Of a stretch of 64,000 nucleotides of DNA, positions 1 through 7,858 are shown in pieces; positions within the stretch are counted from its first letter, which is position 1, and the number at the start of each line of letters is the position of its first letter. The stretch is from Zobellella endophytica (lineage in GTDB: Bacteria > Pseudomonadota > Gammaproteobacteria > Enterobacterales > Aeromonadaceae), in assembly GCF_003012775.1 (NCBI RefSeq), contig NZ_PXYG01000004.1, positions 186,001 through 250,000 of the forward strand, given 5' to 3'. The notes below the pieces were generated by a model. It did no database searches, had not been told where the DNA came from, and worked only from the letters and a program-made list of their open reading frames with translations. The translations under genes were made by a program, and so were the position numbers.

Positions 1-1
1 G

Positions 2-718
2 CAAACATTTCAGCCGGTTGGATGTACTTCACACTCTGTTTTTCTTTCATTACGTGGGAAAGACAATATAACACAAAAAATTGAATATAACCGAAGAACT
101 CTGATGTCACTTCTTAAAGGTAAAAAGTGGCATGTTGTTTTCGATCGCGACTTTTCTACAAATGATATTGATAAAAGACTTAAGGAGATGTTAGGAAATA
201 AAGGCTGTACTCCTTATAGTCATGATGGTTACTGTATAGAGTCGGTGTTATTTTCAAACAATATTATCCTTAAAGATTACTTGTGTTCATTGATTCCTGA
301 TGTTAGAACTGAATGCGTCTCTATTTTTACAGATAATTGGATGAGGCAGTTGGAGCGTGATATTCACGATATGAGTAGTTCTCTAAATAAAGAGATAGAG
401 GTTAAATTTAATGGTCAGAAAAATAATAGACCAGAATTTGATAACCTTAACTTTATTGATGTTGTTCGATCTTGGAAGGATGATGGCGTATTCAAGCCTG
501 AAAGAGTAATGTCGAAGTCGTTAATAAAAAAATTCGTCATGGATTTAGAGTGTGAAATGGGGGTATCTTTATTCTTGAGAGGGTCAAATCACGACGATGA
601 AGTAGCATCCAAGTTGTTAAGTAACTATTTTGATTACATTAAATCACTGGATGATTTGTTTTCTTCGTTTAAAAGGCTGATGTTGCAGCTTGGAGTTTTA
701 CCTGAGAGTAAAATTTGA
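2..718 (+). CDS. C-terminal part of an OLD-like/TOPRIM ATPase-associated nuclease (5' end outside window)
   Basis: The reading frame is open from the first full codon, so the gene starts before the window; the ATG at 104 is probably internal. The visible 238 residues contain a hydrophobic strand ending in D-R-D (VVFDRDFS), followed about 35 residues on by GYCIESVL. This is the DxD and Glu pattern of TOPRIM domains at the C-terminus of OLD and related AAA ATPases. Such proteins act as DNA nucleases in phage defence. The gene is AT-rich, unlike the following hsdR, and ends 53 bp before it. A gene wedged before hsdR recalls the accessory nucleases (for example prrC) carried inside type I loci, although this is not PrrC by sequence. 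The ATPase part is not visible. Confidence 0.55.
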   Translation, partial: QTFQPVGCTSHSVFLSLRGKDNITQKIEYNRRTLMSLLKGKKWHVVFDRDFSTNDIDKRLKEMLGNKGCTPYSHDGYCIESVLFSNNIILKDYLCSLIPDVRTECVSIFTDNWMRQLERDIHDMSSSLNKEIEVKFNGQKNNRPEFDNLNFIDVVRSWKDDGVFKPERVMSKSLIKKFVMDLECEMGVSLFLRGSNHDDEVASKLLSNYFDYIKSLDDLFSSFKRLMLQLGVLPESKI

Positions 719-771
719 TAAATCGGTAAAGTTGGATGTTGTTGGGCACCAACAAGCAGAAAGAGTTAATA

Positions 772-3700
772 ATGACAAAGCACACATTCAAATTTCAGGA
801 AGAATATAGCGCCAAGCTGCCGGCCATGGCACTGCTTGCCAATCTGGGGTGGTCGTTCCTTAACCCGGAGCAGGCGCTGGCGGCCCGGGGTGGCAAGGCC
901 GATGAGGTGGTGCTGCACGGCCTGCTGAGGGCGGAACTGGCCAAACGCACCTATACCCTTGCAGGAACCAAGCGGACGCTGTCGGCCAAGGCCATTGATA
1001 ATCTGGTGGCCGAGGTATGCAGCCCGGCGCTGAACGAAGGCCTGCTTACCGCCAATGAAAGGCTCTATAACCATCTGCTGTACGGCATTGCCGTCACCGA
1101 GTTTGTGGATGGCAAAAAGGTCAGCCCCACCATACCGCTGATTGACTGGCACAACCCGGCCAACAATAGCTTTGTGTTTACCGAAGAGTTCACCGTTACC
1201 CGTGCCGGTGGCGTAGGCTCTTCGTTTCAAGACAAGCGCCGTCCCGATCTGGTGTGCTTTGTGAACGGCATTCCGCTGGTAGTGATTGAAGCCAAACGGC
1301 CCGATGGCCATGGCAACAAAGGCCCTACCGTGGAGGAAGGCATTTCCCAAAGCCTGCGTAATCAGCGGCCCGATGAAATTCCCCTGTTATTTTCCTACAG
1401 CCAGCTGTTGCTGTCGATTAACGGCAACGAAGGTCGTTATGGCACCTGCGGCACACCGAAAAAGTTCTGGGCCGCCTGGCGGGAAGAAGACATTACCGAT
1501 GCAGCCATGCAGGCTTTAAAGAACCGTGCCTTGTCTGCCACTCAGCTACAAACGCTGTTCAGTCATCGTCCGGCAAAGGATCTGGACTGGTATCAGAGCC
1601 TGATTGCCGGTGGCGAGCTGGCCATTACCGGGCAGGATAAATTACTGATCAGCCTGCTGAGCCCGAATCGCCTGCTGGAGATGATCCGTTACTTCATTCT
1701 GTTTGATAAAAAAGCCGGCAAAATTGTGGCCCGCTATCAGCAGGTGTTTGGCATCAAGCGGCTGATTGACCGCATTCAGACCCAGCGGGCCGATGGTGGC
1801 CGGGAAGGCGGTGTTGTCTGGCATACCACCGGCTCCGGCAAGTCGTTCACCATGGTGTTTTTAAGTCGGGCGCTGATATTGCACGAGGCGCTGAAACAAT
1901 GCCGGCTGCTGGTGGTTACCGACAGGGTGGATCTGGAAAGCCAGCTGAGCAGAACTTTTATGATGAGCGGAGAGCTGGAAGGTAAAAAGGACAAGGCCGA
2001 CGCCATGGCGACCTCGGGCAAGCGTCTGGCCGAGCAGATTGGTCAGGGCACAGAGCGCATCATCTTTTCTCTTATTCAAAAGTTCAACAGCGCCACCAAG
2101 CGTCCGGAATGCCACAATGACAGCCCCAATATCATTGTGCTGATTGACGAAGGGCACCGCAGCCAGGGCGGCGAAAACCACATCAAAATGCGGCAGGCGC
2201 TGCCCAGGGCGGCCTTTGTGGCCTTTACCGGCACTCCGCTGCTGCAGGATGACAAAACCACCAACAAGTTCGGCCCCATTGTGCATGCCTACACCATGCA
2301 GCGAGCGGTGGAAGACGAAACGGTAACACCGCTGCTCTATGAAGAGCGTATTCCTGACCTGGATGTGAACGAGCGGGCCATCGACAGCTGGTTTGATCGC
2401 ATTACCGAAGGCCTGAGCGAGCAGCAGAAGGCCGATCTCAAGCGCAAGTTCGGTAAAAAAGGCCAGGTATACGGTGCCGATGACCGTATTCGGCTAATTG
2501 CACTGGATATTGCCAATCACTTTGTCAAAAACATCGACGAAGGCCTGAAGGGCCAACTGGCCTGCGACAGCAAGGCCTCGGCCATCAAGTATAAAAAGTA
2601 TCTGGATGAAGCCGGGCTGTTTGAGTCAGCGGTGGTGATGAGCCCGCCCGACACCCGGGAAGGCAACACTGCCGTGGATGAGTCGGCCATGCCGGAAGTG
2701 GCCCAGTGGTGGAAGGACAACGTGGGCAGCCAGGACGAACAGGCCTACACCAAGGATGTGGTGGAGCGGTTCGACAAGGACGACAAGCTCAAACTGCTGA
2801 TTGTGGTAGACAAGCTGCTCACCGGTTTTGACGAGCCCAAAAATACCGTACTTTATATCGACAAGCCGCTGAAGCAGCACAACCTGATCCAGGCCATTGC
2901 CCGGGTGAACCGGCTGCACCCGAAAAAGAAGTTTGGTTTGCTTATCGACTATCGCGGCATCCTGGCGGAATTGGACACCACCATTGCCAAATATCAGGAC
3001 CTGGCATCCCGCACTCAGGGCGGTTACGACATTAACGACATTGATGGTTTGTATCAGTCCATGAGCACGGAATACAAGCGGCTGCCCCAGCTTTATAAAC
3101 AGCTGTGGGCCATTTTTGATGGCGTGAAAAACAAAAACGATATTGAGCAGTTGCGCCGGGTGCTGGTGCCCAATATGCAGGAGCGGGACGGCGAGCTGGT
3201 GGATGTGCACCTCAAGGTGCGTGAAGACTTCTATGCCGCGCTCTCGGCCTTTGCCAGCTGCCTTAAGGTTGCACTGCAATCAGCCACCTTTTTTGAAGAC
3301 AAAAGCTTTACCGAAGATGACCGCCGCCTCTACAAGGAAACGGTCAAGCAGTTCACCAGTCTGCGCCAACTGGTACAGCAGGATGCAGGCGAGCGCATCG
3401 ACTTTGACGAATACGCCGAGCAGGTGAAAAAGTTGCTCGACAAGCATGTGGTGGGCGTGGACGTTAAAGAGCCCGAGGGTGCCTATGAAGTGGGCAAAAT
3501 GGGCAAGCAACAGCAGCCTCAGGACTGGACCGAAGAGAAAACCCGTAACGAGACCGACATCATCAAAACCCGGGTGACCCGGATGATTGAGCAAGAGCTG
3601 AGGGATGATCCTTATGCTCAGGAGGCGTTTTCATGGTTGCTGCGTCAGGCCATTATCGAGGCAGAAAAGCTCTTTGACCACCCGCTGAAACAATATCTGC

Positions 3701-4062
3701 TGTTCCAGGAGTTTGAACAGCAGGTGCAGGATCGCCGGCTGGATGAGCTACCCGATGCCTTTGCCGGCAACCGCCATGCCCAGGCCTATTTCGGCGTGTT
3801 CAAAAAGACGCTGCCCGCCGTCTTTGCCATGACGGATGACCAGGTGCAGAACAAGTGGGTAACGCTTGCCTTTGAGCTGGATGACATCGTCACCGCTGCC
3901 GTGGCCGAGCACTCCATCAATCCGCAAAATATTGAGGCGGAGATCCGCAAGCAGCTGTTGCCGCGCCTGTTTAAGGAGTGCAAGGCGGTGGGCGGCGGCA
4001 TGGATCAGGCCCGCAATATGGTGGAAATGGTGGTGCAGATCACCCGGGTGGGGCTGAGCTGA
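772..4062 (+). CDS. hsdR: Type I restriction enzyme, R (restriction/translocase) subunit
   Basis: This 1096-residue HsdR cuts DNA after ATP-driven translocation when paired with HsdM and HsdS. The PD-(D/E)xK nuclease is visible as D159 in RPDLVCF, then E173 and K175 in VVIEAKRP. The helicase part has Walker A GSGKS at 354-358, a DEGH motif II at 459-462, motif III in AFTGTPL and an arginine-finger motif QAIARVNRL. An upstream in-frame ATG at 736 would add 12 residues; 772 is preferred because it begins MTKHTFKF and has AAAGAG six bases before it. No hsdM or hsdS lies to the right, so they should be left of the window. Base composition is GC-richer than the genes on both sides. Confidence 0.95.
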   Translation: MTKHTFKFQEEYSAKLPAMALLANLGWSFLNPEQALAARGGKADEVVLHGLLRAELAKRTYTLAGTKRTLSAKAIDNLVAEVCSPALNEGLLTANERLYNHLLYGIAVTEFVDGKKVSPTIPLIDWHNPANNSFVFTEEFTVTRAGGVGSSFQDKRRPDLVCFVNGIPLVVIEAKRPDGHGNKGPTVEEGISQSLRNQRPDEIPLLFSYSQLLLSINGNEGRYGTCGTPKKFWAAWREEDITDAAMQALKNRALSATQLQTLFSHRPAKDLDWYQSLIAGGELAITGQDKLLISLLSPNRLLEMIRYFILFDKKAGKIVARYQQVFGIKRLIDRIQTQRADGGREGGVVWHTTGSGKSFTMVFLSRALILHEALKQCRLLVVTDRVDLESQLSRTFMMSGELEGKKDKADAMATSGKRLAEQIGQGTERIIFSLIQKFNSATKRPECHNDSPNIIVLIDEGHRSQGGENHIKMRQALPRAAFVAFTGTPLLQDDKTTNKFGPIVHAYTMQRAVEDETVTPLLYEERIPDLDVNERAIDSWFDRITEGLSEQQKADLKRKFGKKGQVYGADDRIRLIALDIANHFVKNIDEGLKGQLACDSKASAIKYKKYLDEAGLFESAVVMSPPDTREGNTAVDESAMPEVAQWWKDNVGSQDEQAYTKDVVERFDKDDKLKLLIVVDKLLTGFDEPKNTVLYIDKPLKQHNLIQAIARVNRLHPKKKFGLLIDYRGILAELDTTIAKYQDLASRTQGGYDINDIDGLYQSMSTEYKRLPQLYKQLWAIFDGVKNKNDIEQLRRVLVPNMQERDGELVDVHLKVREDFYAALSAFASCLKVALQSATFFEDKSFTEDDRRLYKETVKQFTSLRQLVQQDAGERIDFDEYAEQVKKLLDKHVVGVDVKEPEGAYEVGKMGKQQQPQDWTEEKTRNETDIIKTRVTRMIEQELRDDPYAQEAFSWLLRQAIIEAEKLFDHPLKQYLLFQEFEQQVQDRRLDELPDAFAGNRHAQAYFGVFKKTLPAVFAMTDDQVQNKWVTLAFELDDIVTAAVAEHSINPQNIEAEIRKQLLPRLFKECKAVGGGMDQARNMVEMVVQITRVGLS

Positions 4063-4064
4063 GT

Positions 4065-4820
4065 ATGAATGTGCCCATTCATGAACAGGGCCGCACCCTT
4101 GGTTTCTGGTACGGTGACGAGCGCATTACCTTTGAGCGGGTGAAACGGCGGCAAGGCAGTGACAAGGTACTCATTAAGGTACACCCGGATTGCCGGGTGG
4201 TGGTCTCGGCACCGGAAGGCACTCATGATGACGCCGTGACGGCGGCGGTGAAGCAACGTGCCCGGTGGATTCATGAGCAACTGCGGGACTTTCGCCAGCA
4301 GCAGGAGCACATAACGCCGCGCCGTTATATCAGTGGTGAAAGCCATTACTATCTGGGCAAACAGCACCTGCTGAAGGTGGTGGTCGACGCTGACCAGCCT
4401 CAGGGCGTAAAGCTGCTGCGGGGCCGCCTGGAGGCCTCGGTGCGAGCTTCTGAGCCTGACAGGGTAAAAGCCGTGCTGAACGCCTGGTACAAGACCCGGG
4501 CCAGGGAAGTGTTTAACCGCCGGCTCGATGCCCTGTTGCCCCAGGCGCTGTGGGTAGCGGAGCGCCCGCCCCTGCGTATTCTCACCATGCAGACCCAGTG
4601 GGGCAGTTGCTCGCCTCAGGGCAGAATTACCCTTAACCCGCACCTGGTTAAGGCCCCGCGTGAATGCGTTGATTACGTGATTCTGCATGAGCTTTGCCAC
4701 CTGGCCGAGCACAATCATAGCGAGCGTTTTTACCGACTGATGGGCCAGGTGATGCCCAAATGGGAGAATATAAAAACAAAACTTGACGATAAAGCGGCAC
4801 TTTTTACTAATGATAATTAA
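4065..4820 (+). CDS. YgjP-type (DUF45) zinc metallopeptidase
   Basis: The 251-residue protein has the zinc-binding HELCH motif (H208, E209, H212) with further histidines at 216 and 218. This is the M48/SprT-like signature of the YgjP/DUF45 family. The conserved W-G-S-C box (WGSCSPQG) precedes it by about 30 residues, as is usual for the family. The start is 2 bp after the hsdR stop, so the two are translationally coupled. YgjP-like peptidases are often the last gene of type I restriction operons; their role there is not established. Codon use matches hsdR, which suggests the two genes moved together. Confidence 0.88.
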   Translation: MNVPIHEQGRTLGFWYGDERITFERVKRRQGSDKVLIKVHPDCRVVVSAPEGTHDDAVTAAVKQRARWIHEQLRDFRQQQEHITPRRYISGESHYYLGKQHLLKVVVDADQPQGVKLLRGRLEASVRASEPDRVKAVLNAWYKTRAREVFNRRLDALLPQALWVAERPPLRILTMQTQWGSCSPQGRITLNPHLVKAPRECVDYVILHELCHLAEHNHSERFYRLMGQVMPKWENIKTKLDDKAALFTNDN

Positions 4821-5994
4821 TGGATTGACTCAGCCACAAGATGGTGAGTTGCTACAAAGCTATATATTCAGAACTTTATCTATGATGGGTGAGAGTGACT
4901 TCCGCTTGTTGTTTTTTAATGGTCGCTGGAGATGTCATAGAATTATAGATAATGATCACTATCGATTTTATGAAGGCTTGGGCTTCCGTCATTTAATTAG
5001 ACTTTATGATGAACTTTTTTGCGTTGGTGAAAAATTTGATTTTGTGTCCGATAGGTTTGGTTGGTCAATAGCCGGGGTTGAACTTTTTTTTAGTAAGAAG
5101 AAAGAGGATCGAGGTGGCCCTTTCTATAATATTAAGTATTGCAAGGAATGTATTAATAGACAAATAAGTGAAGTCGGGTTCTCTTGTTTTAAGTCGTCCT
5201 GGTATAATTCTTCCAAGTGTGATATTCACGGTTGTGAGATCAATGAACTTCCCGTGGGCTTGAATTTAAGAAAAACGTTAAAGTGTGTCAGGCATATTTT
5301 AAGTGCAGATTGGTCTAGCTTAGCATCCATTGAATGTTTTTCTGGTGAGTCAGAAGTGGGTTCTCTTCTTTATAGTTCTCCTAGTATGAGTTTTTCACTT
5401 TCCCCATGCGCAAAAAGAGAGCTTGCTTCTTATTTCTTTCGCTCGCAGGCTTACTACCCAGATGGCTTTAACTCACCTGTTACCTATGGAGCTTTATCTA
5501 AAAGTGATAGTGATACCTTAACGTCATTTAGTCAAAGGGCTTACATACTTAAAAATTTGAATCTTGTTTTTTCAAATAAATATTACAGTTCGGATTTTCC
5601 TGATAGATATATGGCTGAAAACTTTACCGCTCTTGAGTTTAATTTTTTTGGTGTTTTTCATGAGCTAATGAAATCTAAGGTTAGAGACTGTTCTTCATGT
5701 GTTCAAGAGAATATGTTTGATTACATTGGCTGTCCATTGAATGTTCATGTGAAGGCGGTGCATAAATATAAGGTAAAAAGAGATAATATGTGTGATGATT
5801 ATGTGAATTCTTTGGAGGCTAAAGTCCACTTCGCTTATGAGAGGTTGGGTGTTCTTAAAGGAGAAAATTTTGTTTATAGAAGTATTGACAATGTTAAAAA
5901 TATAGAAGAGATATATGGTAGTATATCTAATTATAAGTTGATAATGAAGGGAAAATTGATCTCTGCAGCTCGCTCAATAAAAACTGGTGGTTAA
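4810..5994 (+). CDS. TniQ/TnsD-like target-selection protein
   Basis: The 394-residue product begins with a short P-x-x-x-E-L-L-x-S-Y-x-x-R stretch (residues 9-21), as in the TniQ N-terminus. It has a zinc-finger pattern C111-x2-C114 ... W131 ... C137-x2-H140-G, which matches the TniQ zinc motif. A second cysteine pair (DCSSC) lies in the C-terminal half. TniQ/TnsD proteins bind target DNA and recruit the TnsC-type ATPase. The ATG at 4810 overlaps the end of the peptidase gene by 11 bp; an ATG at 4783 is also possible. The gene is strongly AT-rich, unlike hsdR. No transposase gene follows, so it may serve a transposase at the other end of the element or have been co-opted. Confidence 0.62.
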   Translation: MIINGLTQPQDGELLQSYIFRTLSMMGESDFRLLFFNGRWRCHRIIDNDHYRFYEGLGFRHLIRLYDELFCVGEKFDFVSDRFGWSIAGVELFFSKKKEDRGGPFYNIKYCKECINRQISEVGFSCFKSSWYNSSKCDIHGCEINELPVGLNLRKTLKCVRHILSADWSSLASIECFSGESEVGSLLYSSPSMSFSLSPCAKRELASYFFRSQAYYPDGFNSPVTYGALSKSDSDTLTSFSQRAYILKNLNLVFSNKYYSSDFPDRYMAENFTALEFNFFGVFHELMKSKVRDCSSCVQENMFDYIGCPLNVHVKAVHKYKVKRDNMCDDYVNSLEAKVHFAYERLGVLKGENFVYRSIDNVKNIEEIYGSISNYKLIMKGKLISAARSIKTGG

Positions 5995-6004
5995 GGGTGG
6001 TTGG

Positions 6005-6253
6005 CTATTGTGCTATTTTATTTTTTATAATTACATTCCTGCTTTGTGACCAGTCGAGTGTTTTAATTTGAAAGCCAATCCAAAGCAGGTTTATTTTTAG
6101 TGTAATGTCACTCTTAAATTTTTTGTGTAGTACACTTAACTTCCCTATAAACTTGTTTGTTGCACAAAGCATTCCCACTAGCTTTAAGTTCTCTTCTTGG
6201 GTTTTTCTGTATTTTATTTCAATTTTCTCTTTTATGCAGGGTAAGTCTTTCAT
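6005..6253 (-). CDS. Possible small hypothetical protein in the tniQ-xre spacer
   Basis: An 82-residue frame, lysine-rich and without recognisable motifs, runs leftward through the AT-rich gap between the TniQ-like gene and the Xre regulator. Its composition is protein-like, but there is no convincing ribosome site and it would run against both neighbours. It may be a chance frame in AT-rich DNA. Apart from this frame, the 291-bp gap shows no clear regulatory site beyond whatever promotes xre. Confidence 0.2.
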   Translation of the reverse strand: MKDLPCIKEKIEIKYRKTQEENLKLVGMLCATNKFIGKLSVLHKKFKSDITLKINLLWIGFQIKTLDWSQSRNVIIKNKIAQ

Positions 6254-6285
6254 TAGTGTTTGATAGCATTCCAGCTCTCCAAAGT

Positions 6286-6507
6286 ATGCAAGAACTGGCG
6301 AGAGCGCTGGGGGCAAAGATCCGTGAGCAGAGAAAGGCCAAAGGGTTGTCACAGGACCGCTTTGCTCTGATGTGTGGTGCAGGCGGGAGCTATATGGGTC
6401 TGATTGAGAGGGGAGAGGTTAACATTACCGTGGAAAAGCTGTATCAGCTTGCTCTGACGCTGGAGTGTGATCCTGCTTCATTGCTACCTGACTTGATAGA
6501 ATCATAG
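6286..6507 (+). CDS. Small Xre-family helix-turn-helix regulator
   Basis: This 73-residue protein is essentially one Xre/Cro HTH domain: KIREQRKAKGLSQDRFAL (helices 1-2), then SYMGLIERGEVNITVEKL (recognition helix), then a short C-terminal helix. Single-domain proteins of this size act as repressors or as controller proteins of restriction systems. The start ATG at 6286 was chosen because translation from upstream codons reads AT-rich sequence with no domain. It is the last gene before the element end and is followed by a strong hairpin terminator. Its targets are unknown; the restriction operon or the transposition genes are natural candidates. Confidence 0.8.
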   Translation: MQELARALGAKIREQRKAKGLSQDRFALMCGAGGSYMGLIERGEVNITVEKLYQLALTLECDPASLLPDLIES

Positions 6508-6518
6508 TAGGTTTCAGC

Positions 6519-6556
6519 TAAGCCACTGAAATATCTATTTAAATTTCAGTGGCTTA
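6519..6556 (+). terminator. Hairpin terminator after the Xre gene
   Basis: A perfect 14-bp inverted repeat (6519-6532 and 6543-6556, arms TAAGCCACTGAAAT / ATTTCAGTGGCTTA) surrounds a 10-nt AT loop, 12 bp past the xre stop. It lacks a long T run but is strong and could work in both directions. It separates the cargo from the element end. Confidence 0.7.
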
Positions 6557-6560
6557 TGAG

Positions 6561-6620
6561 TTAGTGTACAAACTTTATTGTCGCTTTGGTCATTAGTGTA
6601 CAGACTTTATTGTCAGTACA
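6561..6620. repeat. Transposon end with two tandem transposase-binding repeats
   Basis: Two 22-bp copies, 6561-6582 and 6593-6614, differ at one base. Both begin TTAGTGTACA and end ACTTTATTGTC, and their starts lie 32 bp apart. The outer copy is followed by AGTACA, ending at 6620. Read inward on the minus strand, the terminus is TGTACTGACAATAAAGTC, then a second GACAATAAAGT block. Directly repeated ~22-bp sites behind a TGT terminus are the layout of TnsB/TniA binding sites. If the element makes a 5-bp duplication, CATGA (6621-6625) should recur at its far end. Confidence 0.68.
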
Positions 6621-6635
6621 CATGAGGCGCTGGCG

Positions 6636-6657
6636 GCCAACCGCCTTGACGGCTGGC
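6636..6657. terminator. Short hairpin just past the LysR stop codon
   Basis: GCCAACCG (6636-6643) pairs with CGGCTGGC (6650-6657), apart from one position that is a mismatch or G-U pair depending on strand. It lies directly downstream of the minus-strand LysR gene and outside the transposon end. If it is the native terminator, insertion left the LysR unit intact. There is no T tract, so the assignment is weak. Confidence 0.3.
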
Positions 6658-6659
6658 GT

Positions 6660-7583
6660 TCAGACAGGCGGCGACGCTTGTTCCTGGGCACGGCAAGACA
6701 GTATCCACTCCAGCAGCATGCGCTTGGCCTCGCCGGTCACCTCGGGCCGGACGTCGATCAGGCCGTAGCCCCGCCGCGTCCGCAGGCTCAGTGACTCCAG
6801 CCCAACCAGCATGCCGCCCTCGATCAGGTGGTCGACCAGACCCTTCCACCCCATGCCGACCCCCTGTCCGGCGATGGCCGCCTGGATCAGCAGGGTGTAG
6901 TTGTTGAACGTCAGTTCGGGGGTGCCGAGGTAGCCGGTGCCACCGAGCAGCCGGAAATACTCGGCCCAGTCCAGCCAGCTTTGTCCCTGGGTGTCCAGCG
7001 CCAGCAGGGGTATCTGCGAGAGCCTTTCGAGCTCGTCCAGGGGACCATGCTGTTGCAGGAAGCCGGGGCTGCAGACCGGAAAGACCTCTTCGGGAAACAA
7101 CAGCGGGACCGACGTCAGGGCCCGCTCGTCGCAAAATACGATGGCGACATCGACCTCCCTGTCCTGCCAGTCGGGTGGCCCCTGGCTGGTCATGATGCGC
7201 ACATCGATATGGGGATACTGCCGGCGGAACGACGGCAGCCGGGGCATCAGCCAGTACGCCGCGAACGAGAAATCGGTGAGGATATTGACCCTGGGATGCT
7301 GGTTCTGGTGCAGCAGCGCCGTCAGGGTCCGCTCTATGGTGGCGAACCCGTCCTGAACGCTGAGAAACAGGGCTTGCCCCGCCTCGGTCAGCCGGACGCC
7401 GCGATAAATGCGCTCGAACAGGGGCAGGCCCAGCTGTTCTTCCAGGGTGCGGATATGCTGGCTGACCGCCGACTGGGTCGAGCGCAGCTCCCTGGCCGCC
7501 AGGGTAAAGCTCAAATGTCGAGCCGCCGTCTCGAAGACGCGCAGGCTGTTGGGCGACACCACCCCGCCCAGTAAGGTCACCAT
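6660..7583 (-). CDS. LysR-family regulator of choline sulfate use
   Basis: The 307-residue protein has an N-terminal winged HTH (LRVFETAARHLSFTLAAREL, then QSAVSQHIRTLEEQLGLPLFER) and a LysR effector domain. Its position, divergent from choline sulfatase, matches the regulator commonly linked to betC (the choline-sulfate utilization LysR type). The ATG at 7583 has GGAG eight bases upstream; a GTG at 7607 would add eight residues. Two T-N11-A boxes in the shared upstream region are its likely binding sites. It presumably senses choline-O-sulfate or choline. The transposon end lies 40 bp from its stop codon. Confidence 0.88.
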   Translation of the reverse strand: MVTLLGGVVSPNSLRVFETAARHLSFTLAARELRSTQSAVSQHIRTLEEQLGLPLFERIYRGVRLTEAGQALFLSVQDGFATIERTLTALLHQNQHPRVNILTDFSFAAYWLMPRLPSFRRQYPHIDVRIMTSQGPPDWQDREVDVAIVFCDERALTSVPLLFPEEVFPVCSPGFLQQHGPLDELERLSQIPLLALDTQGQSWLDWAEYFRLLGGTGYLGTPELTFNNYTLLIQAAIAGQGVGMGWKGLVDHLIEGGMLVGLESLSLRTRRGYGLIDVRPEVTGEAKRMLLEWILSCRAQEQASPPV

Positions 7584-7642
7584 CCTGATCGCTCCATGAA
7601 TAGGCACGCAGAGGGCCAGCGGCGGACAGGCCCGGCTTCGGT

Positions 7643-7657
7643 ATTAACCCGGCTAAT
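7643..7657. promoter_or_regulatory. LysR-type box, distal copy
   Basis: ATTAACCCGGCTAAT has ATTA/TAAT arms and the T-N11-A spacing of LysR sites. It shares the GGCTAAT half with the copy at 7740-7754. It sits 60 bp upstream of the LysR start and could serve autoregulation. Confidence 0.5.
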
Positions 7658-7739
7658 GGCCTTCTGGTGACTTTCGAGTGTACAAGCAGTAATAGCAGCT
7701 TATCGCCCGATGGGCGACCCTGTCTTACCTCGATGCGAC

Positions 7740-7766
7740 ATTAGTCTGGCTAATGAGAAGTATAAA
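7740..7766 (+). promoter_or_regulatory. LysR-type box and -10 element of the choline-sulfatase operon
   Basis: ATTAGTCTGGCTAAT (7740-7754) lies within the perfect dyad CATTAG-TCTGG-CTAATG (7739-7755). It is followed six bases later by TATAAA at 7761-7766, a plausible -10 for betC. A LysR activator bound here would cover the -35 position, as at many LysR-activated promoters. No good -35 hexamer is visible, consistent with dependence on an activator. Confidence 0.55.
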
Positions 7767-7858
7767 AAATCAACGAGTTTACAGACCCCGGAAGCTGGAG
7801 GGAGACTGACGGCAGGACCCGACACCTATCGTCGTAACTACCCCGGGAGGATCCCTGC

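Larger units (their letters stand above)
1..6620. mobile_element. Right-hand part of a Tn7/Tn5053-like element carrying a type I restriction cargo
   Basis: The stretch holds an OLD-like gene fragment, hsdR, a YgjP-type peptidase, a TniQ-like gene and an Xre regulator. It stops at two near-identical 22-bp repeats whose outer edge reads ...TTGTCAGTACA at 6620. On the opposite strand this end starts 5'-TGTACTGACAATAAAGTC, the TGT-type terminus with tandem internal repeats typical of elements that use TniQ/TnsD target selectors. Beyond 6620 the sequence becomes uniformly high-GC chromosomal DNA, the 3' side of a LysR gene. The other end, the transposase genes and any target duplication lie outside the window, so the element class is inferred. 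Confidence 0.6.

Noticed and set aside
1-718. TnsE or PrrC identity for the first gene.
   Set aside because: The DRD and E-S-V pattern fits TOPRIM; neither the PrrC R-E-H triad nor TnsE features are seen.
6586-6768. A short plus-strand frame crossing the element end.
   Set aside because: It runs antisense into the LysR gene and has no protein-like features.
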